DNA from: QQWI01 sp964522015
Lineage (GTDB): Bacteria > Bacillota > Clostridia > Peptostreptococcales > Acidaminobacteraceae
Reading direction: 5' to 3'
Length of the DNA: 64,000 nucleotides
Assembly (NCBI GenBank): GCA_964522015.1
Contig: CAZFST010000024.1
Coordinates: 12,125 to 76,124 of the forward strand
The notes beneath the pieces are model-generated. The model ran no database searches. It saw nothing but the letters and a program-made list of their open reading frames with translations, and had not been told where the DNA came from. This document shows positions 26,104 through 35,400 of the stretch, piece by piece (the stretch's first letter is position 1; every line of letters begins with the position of its first letter). A program made the translations under genes and the position numbers.

Positions 26104-27840
26104 ATGACAACTGCTTTAAAAAAACCAATTAGTACCGCCATGATTCTAACCATCTTCTTACTGGGCATATTTATGGGAGCACTAGACAGTGGTATCGTGT
26201 CACCTGCACGGGAAATTATTCAAAACAGCTTTGGGGTGGACGCTGGGTATGGCACCTGGATGATCACCATCTACACCCTGTTTTATGCAGTCAGTATGCC
26301 CATCGTCAGTAAGTTTTCTGATCGATTTGGCTTTAAACCAGTCTATATCATCAGTATCTCACTATTTGGTATCGGCTCATTTTTAGTTGGCATGTCAAAC
26401 TTCTTTGGGACATTCGAATTTTTCTTAGTAGCCCGTGTCATTCAAGCCATTGGCGCTGGCGGCATCATCCCTATTGCCAATTCGGCAATCAGTCAAAGTT
26501 ATCCTGAAGAAAAGCGTGGATTTGCCCTAGCCATGATTGGTGGGATGTACGGTATCGGCACCATCCTTGGCCCAACAGTAGGCAGTGGTATTTTACAATT
26601 TGTCGGCGTAGAATTTTGGGGCTGGTTATTCTTAATCAACGTGCCAATCAGCATCCTTATTGTCTATCTCTCTAAAAACTTAGTCAGCGTTAAACAAACA
26701 CAGCTTCCAAATGGCAAACCAGCCAGTATGGATGCCCTGGGCGCCCTGATTTTAACAGGTGTCATTGCAAGTTTAATGTACGCCCTCACAAAATTAGATT
26801 TATTTGATATTGCCAATAGCATTCAAAAGACAAGTGTATGGCCATTTTTACTGATTTTCTTAGCCCTTCTACCAATCCTCATTCTAGTGGAACGTAAGGC
26901 CAAAGACCCCATTCTCAACCTCAAGTACTTCATCAATCCACAAATACTAAAAACCATGATTATCGGTTTCTTTGTGGGCGTTGGCATGATGGGTATGGTC
27001 TTTGTTCCTCAATTTGGAGAGAATGTTCTTAAGCTTAAAGCCGGAACCGGTGGCTATCTGATTACCCTACTGGCTATCTTTTCAGGAGTAGCTGCGCCAA
27101 TCAGCGGTAAAATCATCGATCGATACGGTGCAAAAGTGACCCTACTCATTGGATTTGCTTTTACAATTTTCGGTACTATTTGGATGGCGCTCGTTGTGAC
27201 TCAGCAGCTTTCCTTTATAACTTTGATGGTTGGTCTGGCTCTTATGGGTCTGGGGGTCGGCTTCTCAATGGGAGCACCGCTCAATTACTTGATTCTTAAC
27301 GCCGTCCCTAAAGAGGAAAGCACAACGGCCCTTGCCACCCTATCTGTGGTTCGATCAGTTGGCGTTACCCTCTCACCAAGTCTTATGATTGGTTTTATCG
27401 TAGCAGCTGCCAAAAGTTTGCAAGATAACTTAATGACTGTTGTCACCACAATCTTTGAACCCATCATGCCAAAGGGCATGAGCTTAAATAGTATGATGAG
27501 TTCATCAGCAGGTGCTGATCCATCGGCTATAAATCCTTTCGAAGCCTTAAAATCAGCTGATGTCACCACCATAACAGATGCTCTCAATGGTGCAATTGCA
27601 ACAAATTTACCTTCACAAGTAAAACCTATCATTGAGGATGCATTGATTAAAAGTAGCGATCTGATACAGACCACCTTTCAAAGTACTTTGAATGATGGGT
27701 ATAAATTAATGTTCATTGCTTCAGCAGTGATTGCCATGATTGGCTTTGGGGTAACACTCCTACTAAAAGAAACCAAAATCCAAACTAAAGGAGCTCAAAA
27801 TGAACCAAATAACCTTCCAGAAAGCACTACAGCAGTTTGA
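26104..27840 (+). CDS. DHA2-type MFS exporter (14 TM)
   Basis: 578 residues. The N-terminal half shows the MFS drug-exporter motifs: LDSGIVSPA in helix 1, the loop-2 motif KFSDRFGFKPVYI, GAGGIIPIANSAI, and GGMYGIGTILGPTVG (motif C of drug:H+ antiporters). Fourteen helices fit the DHA2 group. A long polar loop of about 90 residues (about 445-540) lies between the last two helices, which is unusual for the family. AGGAGG precedes the ATG, with a TetR-type operator in front. The last 41 bases overlap the next gene. Substrate unknown. Confidence 0.92.
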   Translation: MTTALKKPISTAMILTIFLLGIFMGALDSGIVSPAREIIQNSFGVDAGYGTWMITIYTLFYAVSMPIVSKFSDRFGFKPVYIISISLFGIGSFLVGMSNFFGTFEFFLVARVIQAIGAGGIIPIANSAISQSYPEEKRGFALAMIGGMYGIGTILGPTVGSGILQFVGVEFWGWLFLINVPISILIVYLSKNLVSVKQTQLPNGKPASMDALGALILTGVIASLMYALTKLDLFDIANSIQKTSVWPFLLIFLALLPILILVERKAKDPILNLKYFINPQILKTMIIGFFVGVGMMGMVFVPQFGENVLKLKAGTGGYLITLLAIFSGVAAPISGKIIDRYGAKVTLLIGFAFTIFGTIWMALVVTQQLSFITLMVGLALMGLGVGFSMGAPLNYLILNAVPKEESTTALATLSVVRSVGVTLSPSLMIGFIVAAAKSLQDNLMTVVTTIFEPIMPKGMSLNSMMSSSAGADPSAINPFEALKSADVTTITDALNGAIATNLPSQVKPIIEDALIKSSDLIQTTFQSTLNDGYKLMFIASAVIAMIGFGVTLLLKETKIQTKGAQNEPNNLPESTTAV

Positions 27841-28462
27841 TAAAGAAGCCTGCACTGAGATGGTAATCACAGCCTTAGAGACTCAAGCAATTGATATTGT
27901 GAGCCTATACGCAGATATCATCGTGCCGTCTCTCAATGGCATTGCCACTGATTCACAGCCCCAACAGATTCCAATCTGGGCCGAACACGTTCAAAGCGCC
28001 ATCGTCCGAGGTGTCATGGAAATAGCTTACCCTTACCTATTAAAAGAATCAAAAAATGTTCAAACTAGCGGGAATGTTCCAAACCATAAACCAAAGGCGG
28101 TCATCTTTTGTCTGACAGAAGAGTATCATGAAATTGGAGCACGGATGACAACAGACTACTTGACACTTTTAGGATTTGAAACGATTTTCATCGGTGCAAA
28201 TACACCTATCAACGAAGCCCTAGACGCCATACAAATTCTTAACCCACGGTTAGTATGCATCAGCGTCACTAATTACTACCACCTTTCAAGACTTCAACAT
28301 TTCCTTGCAGATGTTTCAGAACTTAAACTTCAAAAGCAGTTTATAACGGCTGTCGGCGGTTATGCCATTGACCATACGCCAGATGCCAAAAGCGCCATCA
28401 AAGCAGATTACTTTATCACTGGCTATGAAGACCTAAAAGCTTTAAAGGAGGCCATCTTATGA
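27800..28462 (+). CDS. Stand-alone cobalamin-binding-domain protein
   Basis: 220 residues. A helical B12-binding-2 type bundle (about 1-90: YADIIVPSLNGIA, then IWAEHVQSAIVRGVME) is followed by a Rossmann-like B12 domain (about 98-220). That domain contains EEYHEIGARM in place of the usual DxHxxG; the cobalt-binding His is kept and Asp is Glu. GFETIFIGANTP and a VGGYAID strand follow. The EH motif of CarH-like light and B12 sensors is present, but the Trp that caps adenosylcobalamin appears to be missing at its normal position. There is no DNA-binding domain and no methyltransferase partner. It overlaps the MFS gene by 41 bp and the permease gene by 4 bp, so it is an integral part of the exporter operon. 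AAAGGAG precedes the ATG. Confidence 0.82.
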   Translation: MNQITFQKALQQFDKEACTEMVITALETQAIDIVSLYADIIVPSLNGIATDSQPQQIPIWAEHVQSAIVRGVMEIAYPYLLKESKNVQTSGNVPNHKPKAVIFCLTEEYHEIGARMTTDYLTLLGFETIFIGANTPINEALDAIQILNPRLVCISVTNYYHLSRLQHFLADVSELKLQKQFITAVGGYAIDHTPDAKSAIKADYFITGYEDLKALKEAIL

Positions 28463-29631
28463 GGCTTAGTTTACACATTGCCCTCAGGTTTTTGACCTCC
28501 AGTAAGGGCCAAACATTTATGATTGCCATCGGTATTGCCGTAGGTATCTCGGTTCAAATATTTATAGGTTCTTTAATTCAAGGACTCCAAATTAGCTTGA
28601 TTGATGCAACAATTGGCAAAGCATCTCATATTACAATTCTGCCAACAGAAAAAAATACCCCCATTGAAGATACCAGTGCTATTGAAACATGGCTATCCGA
28701 TAATTTCACTGAAATCACGGCTATTTCTCCAACCATCACCAAAGGGGCTTTTATAGATTTAGAGGACACCACTGAACAAATTGTATTTCGTGGTTTTGAT
28801 ATGTCAAAGTCAAATGCCATTTACAAATGGTCAGAATCACTGGTGGAAGGTCAGGTCACCCTACAGGATGACCAAGTGTTAATCGGTATGGATCTCGCAA
28901 AAGAGAATGATATTGCAATCGGGGATACCCTAGAAATGATTATCCCAGGCAGCCAAAGCAAAGAACCAGTCCCTGTGACAGTGATTGGCATCTTAGATTT
29001 TAAAGTGGCACAGCTTAATAAAACCTGGGTCATTGGCAATCTAAGTGATGCTAAGGTTTACTTCGAATTCAGCGATGATGGTAGTACAGCCATTGAAACT
29101 CAAATTTCAGAAGCTTTTGATGCGGATACCATCGCCACAACAATGTCTGATCAAAATGACATCGAAACAATTCAATTTGATAATTGGAAGGCTCAAAATG
29201 CACAGTTACTCAGTGGTCTAAGCGGTCAAAGTTCTTCTAGTTATATCATTCAAGTCTTTGTCGTCATTTCAGTGGTACTGGGCATTGCCAGTGTTCTTGC
29301 CATCACTGTGCTTCAAAAGTCAAGGCAACTGGGTATTTTGAAGGCCATGGGTATCAACGACCGCTCGGCAAGTCTTGTCTTTCTCTTTCAGGGCATGATT
29401 CTTGGTATATTAGGCGGTATCTTAGGCATTCTCTTTGGTCTTGGTCTTCTTTGGTCCTTTACACAGTTTGCTCTAAAACCTGATGGTACCCCTGTTGTAC
29501 CAATTTTCATCAATCTACAATTTATTGGCTTATCGGGATTGATTGCTGTGATTGCATCCACACTAGCATCCGTGGTGCCTGCTCTTAAGTCACGGAAACT
29601 ATCCGTAATCGAGGTGATTAAAAATGGCTAA
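28459..29631 (+). CDS. FtsX/MacB-like ABC transporter permease
   Basis: 390 residues. One N-terminal helix (about 18-38), then a large MacB-type extracytoplasmic domain (about 40-255: ISPTITKGAFIDLED, VLIGMDLAKENDIAIGDTLE). Three C-terminal helices (about 260-375) contain the FtsX signature region ILKAMGINDRSASLVFLFQG. Architecture as in LolC/E, MacB and HrtB, which extract lipoproteins, peptides or haem from the membrane. It starts in an ATGA overlap with the B12 protein and overlaps the ATPase gene by 8 bp. Confidence 0.9.
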   Translation: MRLSLHIALRFLTSSKGQTFMIAIGIAVGISVQIFIGSLIQGLQISLIDATIGKASHITILPTEKNTPIEDTSAIETWLSDNFTEITAISPTITKGAFIDLEDTTEQIVFRGFDMSKSNAIYKWSESLVEGQVTLQDDQVLIGMDLAKENDIAIGDTLEMIIPGSQSKEPVPVTVIGILDFKVAQLNKTWVIGNLSDAKVYFEFSDDGSTAIETQISEAFDADTIATTMSDQNDIETIQFDNWKAQNAQLLSGLSGQSSSSYIIQVFVVISVVLGIASVLAITVLQKSRQLGILKAMGINDRSASLVFLFQGMILGILGGILGILFGLGLLWSFTQFALKPDGTPVVPIFINLQFIGLSGLIAVIASTLASVVPALKSRKLSVIEVIKNG

Positions 29632-30319
29632 CATAATCGAACTAACAGGCGTCGAGAAAATTTACGGCACCCAAATTCAAACAAAAGTACTCCACGATAT
29701 TCACTTAAACATTCAGGCTGAGTCCTTCAATGGCATCATCGGACAATCCGGTAGCGGTAAAAGCACCTTGCTCAATTTGATTGGCACATTGGATGTTCCT
29801 ACAAAGGGTCATGTGACCATCGCTGGCCATAGAACAGATACGATGAAAAAAGAGGCTCTCGCAAAACTGAGAAATGAGACCATCGGCTTTATTTTTCAAT
29901 TTCATTATCTTTTACCTGAATTCACGGCATTTGAAAATGTCTTAATGCCCCACTACATCAAATCTGGCAAAGTTGATAAGCGCCTTGAAAATCGTGCCCA
30001 CGAACTCATGGATTTAGTAGGACTCTCAAATGTTAAGAAGAACTTGGCAGGCAACATGTCAGGTGGTCAGCAACAGCGTACAGCTATTGCAAGGGCCTTA
30101 ATCAACAATCCAAAAATCATTTTAGCCGATGAACCAACAGGGAACCTTGATTCCGATAGTACTGAACTGGTTTATGAACTACTTAGAAAAATCAACCAAG
30201 AATTCAAAACCACATTTGTGGTGATAACACATGATCGCAGGATTGCTGAAAAAACCGACCGTATTATTGAAATCAAAGACGGTCGAATTTTCACAGATTT
30301 CAAGCGAAATAACCAATAA
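29624..30319 (+). CDS. LolD/MacB-type ABC transporter ATPase
   Basis: 231 residues. Walker A GQSGSGKST, Q-loop FIFQFHYLLPEF, signature MSGGQQQR, Walker B IILADEPTGNLD, and switch His in VITHDRR. It belongs to the LolD/FtsE/MacB group, which drives FtsX-type permeases. Last gene of the tetR operon, followed at once by a strong terminator. With the upstream permease it forms a complete (dimeric) exporter. Confidence 0.94.
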   Translation: MANIIELTGVEKIYGTQIQTKVLHDIHLNIQAESFNGIIGQSGSGKSTLLNLIGTLDVPTKGHVTIAGHRTDTMKKEALAKLRNETIGFIFQFHYLLPEFTAFENVLMPHYIKSGKVDKRLENRAHELMDLVGLSNVKKNLAGNMSGGQQQRTAIARALINNPKIILADEPTGNLDSDSTELVYELLRKINQEFKTTFVVITHDRRIAEKTDRIIEIKDGRIFTDFKRNNQ

Positions 30320-30322
30320 ACA

Positions 30323-30358
30323 CAAAAATGAGCTGGTAAATTACCAGCTCATTTTTTG
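30323..30358. terminator. Bidirectional terminator after the ABC operon
   Basis: ATGAGCTGGTAA and TTACCAGCTCAT pair around a two-base loop, with A/T runs on both sides. It also serves the convergent chemoreceptor gene. Confidence 0.93.
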
Positions 30359-30418
30359 TGTCTATTGGTTTCATCTAATATTTTGCAGCATTTTCTTAAA
30401 TGTTTTCTTAAATACTAT

Positions 30419-32158
30419 TTAAATAGTGAATTTAGAAACGATTTCGATTAACTGTTTTGCACTTGTTTCAATACGAATTGATGACTCGGCAACTTCGGAT
30501 GATTGCTCGGAGAGCAACATGTTTTTTTCTGCAATATGGGATGTCCCCTCTGCTGATTCATTAGTGGCCAACGAAATTTCGTGAATGGCATTACTAATGG
30601 CTGTCACTGAGGACAAGAGCTCTTCTGAGGTTCTTGTCAAACTTGAAGATATTTCATGGAAGCGCATGGCATCGTTTTCGTATGCGGTGCTTGTATCCAC
30701 CATAATATCATAGTCTGCTATGACTTTTTCTTCGATAAAATCAATCACGTCTTTGGCATTGCCCACTAGATTATTGACCACGTTGACAATTGAGACAGAT
30801 ACCTGCTGAATTTGTGTCACTGAGTTCTTAGATTGCTCAGCTAGTTTTCTTATTTCTTCAGCAACTACTGCAAAGCCTCTACCTGCATCCCCTGCTCTTG
30901 CCGCTTCAATAGCTGCATTAAGTGCCAGTAAGTTAGTTTGATCAGAAATCTGCAAGATTGCATTTGTCAGTAGGTCTATCTTATGAACATCCTGAGTCTG
31001 GGTAATGGCTTGATCTAATTGCTCACGGGTATTTTGGTACATAGTGACAGCATCTTCTTTAGAGGCAATGGCATTTTGATGAAGTACTTTGGCACGGGCG
31101 TTGATTTCATCTGCTGCACTGCTTCCCTCTTGGGCTTGCTCGGAAACTTGCTGTACAGCATTCTCTATCTCCCGAGTAGTCGCGTTGATTTCCTGACTAG
31201 ACGCTGCCGATTGTTCCATGCTGGCAGATAACTCCTGAGTCGCAGCAGAGGCATCTTGCACATTCTCATTTAAAAGGTAGACACTTTTATTCACGGATTC
31301 AGATGTTTTTTCAATTTCAGAAGACTCAAATACAACCTGTTCAACAATGGCGCTAAGGTTTTCTAAGAACAGATTCACTGAATGGGCCATTTGTGCCAGT
31401 TCATCACCCGATTTTGTATCAAACCGTTGGGTTAAGTCTCCACCTTTTGTGGCGAGATCTTGAAGGCCTCTTGTCAATTTTTTTACTGGCTTAAGAATTA
31501 AACCTGCAATGACAAGACCGAGAATCACTGCCAATGAAGCCCCTAAAACCACAGCACCGATTACGAATAAAAGGGCCTGCTCACTGGATGCGGTGGCTTC
31601 TTTAGTGCTCTTCAGCGCCAAATCAGAATTGGCTTTCACTAATTTCTGAAGGGCAACCTCCGCTTCAGAGAATGATAATTTATTCAAAACCATAGCTTGT
31701 TGGACAAGCATGGTATAGTCCATATCCGATCGACTTTCAGTGTACTGGGCATGTAAAGTCAAAAATGACCCATGATCCAATAACCACTTATCCCACTTAG
31801 GCAAAAATGCTTGCCAAAGTTTGGTTTCTTCAGGTGTTTTCTTGATTTTATCATAAGCTAGTTTAGCAGCTTTTGCATTTTCTAAAGCTTTATTTGACCG
31901 GGACTCTGCTTCTTCCCTCATAGGTCTAGACATACCTGGTACCATAAATGCTTTCTCTACGCCATCCACAATTGACTGTGATTCGCTGATGACCATAAGG
32001 ACTTCTACACTTGGAAGACGAGTGCCCCCAATTTCAAGTAAACTTGCCTTAAGTCCTGATACTGCTAGAAGACCAATCACACCAACACCGACTGTTATGA
32101 ATGCCACTAGTAAAAAACCACCCAAAATTTTCTGCATCAATCCAAGTTGCTTTTTCAT
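30419..32158 (-). CDS. Methyl-accepting chemotaxis protein (4HB-HAMP-MA)
   Basis: About 579 residues. Membrane helix 1 (about 9-32), a four-helix-bundle sensor (about 35-185), membrane helix 2 (about 190-212), HAMP (LILKPVKKLTRGLQDL onward) and a signalling domain with the hairpin tip LNAAIEAARAGDAGRGFAVV. The start is ATG 32158 with AAAGGAG; a longer frame from 32263 adds a Cys-rich stretch with no ribosome site. No che genes are adjacent. The ligand is unknown. Confidence 0.94.
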   Translation of the reverse strand: MKKQLGLMQKILGGFLLVAFITVGVGVIGLLAVSGLKASLLEIGGTRLPSVEVLMVISESQSIVDGVEKAFMVPGMSRPMREEAESRSNKALENAKAAKLAYDKIKKTPEETKLWQAFLPKWDKWLLDHGSFLTLHAQYTESRSDMDYTMLVQQAMVLNKLSFSEAEVALQKLVKANSDLALKSTKEATASSEQALLFVIGAVVLGASLAVILGLVIAGLILKPVKKLTRGLQDLATKGGDLTQRFDTKSGDELAQMAHSVNLFLENLSAIVEQVVFESSEIEKTSESVNKSVYLLNENVQDASAATQELSASMEQSAASSQEINATTREIENAVQQVSEQAQEGSSAADEINARAKVLHQNAIASKEDAVTMYQNTREQLDQAITQTQDVHKIDLLTNAILQISDQTNLLALNAAIEAARAGDAGRGFAVVAEEIRKLAEQSKNSVTQIQQVSVSIVNVVNNLVGNAKDVIDFIEEKVIADYDIMVDTSTAYENDAMRFHEISSSLTRTSEELLSSVTAISNAIHEISLATNESAEGTSHIAEKNMLLSEQSSEVAESSIRIETSAKQLIEIVSKFTI

Positions 32159-32445
32159 GCTGTCTCCTTTACTTATATAAAAAATCATTTTGCCCCCATA
32201 AATTACTACGGTTTTGTGGCAAGCGTTTTCTTCACACTTATAATAGTATACTTGATTATGCATTCAAATTTTATTAATTAAAATTAACATCAAGTTCACA
32301 ATACTTAATATGTGAAACCCCTATAACTTAATGTGAAAAACCGTCAAGAGGTCATTGCCTATTTACACACATCATATAATTTGGTAATCTGAGGGTATGG
32401 TATTCTATATTTGAGGCTCTTACTTTAGGAGCAAGAAAGTAGGTT

Positions 32446-35400
32446 ATGATGTTAGAAGAAAAACAAAAGCGACAGTATCTAATGATTGCCACGGGAATTC
32501 TTGTTGGCATATTGGCAGTGGCTTCAGTATTCTACTTAATGACGACAAAACAGTCAAAAGATACAGTTAGCGAGACTAGATTGCCCCCATTTGAAATCAT
32601 GACCCTTGAACCAAGTTCCATGGATCAAGGACTGATTCCATCCAACCCAGTTTTCACACTAGAAACTGAAAAGGATACCAGTGAACAGGCCATTCAAGAC
32701 AATCTAATGGTCTCTCCAAAGATAGCATACTCAGTGAAAGCTATTTCTAAGACAAAATTTGAACTAACCCCCACTGAGCCCCTTGAAAAAGGGACCATGG
32801 TTTCTTTTAAATACAGGAATAAATCTCGAGTGGCGGGCTGGGCCTTTCAGGTCAGCGATACCCTTCAGATTAAAAGTACCTATCCTGCCATGTCAGCAGA
32901 TAGGGTCCCCACCAATTCGGGGTTGGAATTCACCTTTAATCAGACCATCGACACAGGTATCATACCCTTTATTGTCATCACCCCGGAAATTCCATTTAAA
33001 GCCACCATCGAAAAGGACAAGCTGATCCTGATTCCCGATGGTGTAGAATTTGAAGAAGACAGTCATTACAGTGTTGCTATTAAATCAGATTACATCAATG
33101 GTCTTGGCAAAGGTCTATTAAAGGATTTTGAACTTAAGTTCTCCACCACCGGTCAAAATGCCACGGAATTTTACCCTGAGTTTAAAATGCTCTTGCTAAA
33201 AAACAATGAGCCTATCCTTCTTCCCTTAGGCTACGGTGACAGTGCTAGTTTTGAAACGAATCTATACCAAATTAGTAGCGCTTCAGACTATATAGATTTT
33301 TCAAACCAGTACATTACCGATTCAAAGCGTTACAAATACCCTTCTAAAAAAGTCCCTGTGGACAAGATGACTGCGCTCTTATCTGAGTCCGTTCCCAGTT
33401 ACGCCAAAGGTGGCAACCAATTCGCAGTCTTACCAGACCTAAAAAAAGGTTATTACTGTGCAATCATCACCAATCGCTTCACTGTCTCCACCATTTATTT
33501 TCAAGTCTCCGATTACGATGTTTACTTTGAAGCCTCTAAGGGTCTTTCTCCTGAAACCGCCAATGATTACACCCTGGTGTGGGTGATTGACAGTTTAACG
33601 GGGGACCCCGTTGATAATGCCCTGACAAAGATCAACGGGGTAGCCAGCGTGACCACCGGAACCGATGGGACCGCTAAAATTCCAGCCATATCCGTTGATA
33701 ATAATATACAAATAGAAACAAAAGATGACACCATTGTCCTGCCCTCTGACTTTGGAAGTGTCTCGATTTCAGATTGGTATGACAGCTATTTTGGCAATGA
33801 AGCTGCAAAAGATTTAATCAAACCCGCGGACTTAATGACTGAAGCTGACCGATATCAGCAGTTTTTTTACACGGACCGCAGTGTTTATCAGTCCAACGAT
33901 ATGGTGGCCTTCTTTGGTGTTTTAAAATACAAGGATCTCAGAAACGTTGGTGAAGTGACGGTGACCCTTTATAATTCAGAAGATGAGGTAGCTATCACCC
34001 AAACCCTTAAGGCCACTGACATTGGCACTTACCAAGGTGAATTTTCACTTAAAGGCCTGGATTCCCAGTATTATTATTTGCAGATTCGTCATCAAAATAA
34101 GGTGATTGCCAATGATTATGTGAGTATTATGGATTACGTTAAGCCCGAGTTTTCCATTCAAACAACTGCAAATAAAGAGGTATTGGCCCCTGGTGAAAAG
34201 TTTATTCTAAAAGGAATTGCCAGTAATTTTGATGAAACCCCAGTTAGCGGAATGCCACTTTCTCTTAGGGGCTATAAATCCTACAACTCAGAAGACCCAA
34301 CTCTTTGGCCTTTAGTCACTGATGTCACAGGACAATTCCAGCAGGTCATTGCCCCGAATTACAGCTATAAGGATTCAAAACCCTTTGATTACGCCATTGA
34401 CACCCGAAACACAGAGGCCGAAAACACAGATGTTGCTGCCACAGTAAGGGTGCAACAATTTCCATCCGAAGTGATTCTTGATGCAAAGCTAACTGATAAT
34501 CATGGCAATAAGCCTAATACAATAGCCCTTGCCATCACCACCAAGGCCCTGAAACTCCCACTTACAAGGGTCAGTCCAGAAGATCTTGCCAGTTATAGTG
34601 GGGCCCCTGTGGATTATCCTATTGCCGTTGAAATCAAGGAAACCTACTACAATCAAGTTGATCTTGGCAGTGAGTATAATCCCATTCTTAAAATCAATGA
34701 AAAGAAGATTCGATACGACTATGTGGAAAACACCCTAGAAACCTTTAATGCGCAAACGATTAAGGGTATTTTTGAATACGCATTTAACAGCCAAGAAGGC
34801 CACAACTACCAAGTGATTGCTAGATTAATCGACACCCCAAACCACACCATTTTTGCTGAGGCCTATAATTACACCACAAACACCTATGATGAGACACTAG
34901 AACCAACCCCCACCTTTTCTCCTGAAACACGGGTGAAACTAGGTGAAAACTATGAGATTCCTCTAAATTTACCGGAGGTCTTGGCCATAAGCGACAACTT
35001 TTCTAAGGGCAAAACCCTATTTATTACCTATCAAGACTTCTATCAAAATCACAAGGTTGTCGCCAATGGTGAAAAAGGCACCATGCCAACCTTCAAAGGC
35101 ACCTTCAAAGATGCCGATATCCCAAATCTTGTCCTCAAAGGGATTTATCATGACGGTTCAAAATTTTATGTGGGGTATAGCCCACCACAAACCTATATTG
35201 CCCTTGATCAAAAGGAAAAGCATCTAGACACCACCATTGAAACAGACAAAGAGCGTTACCGACCAGGTGAAACCGTCACTGTCAAGCTAAAAACCACTTT
35301 GAACGGGAACCCCATCGCCTCAGAAACCCTCTTAAATGTGGTGGATGAAGCCTACTATGCCCTTTATCCCGAAGAAATTGATGCTTATCAGGTTTTTAAT

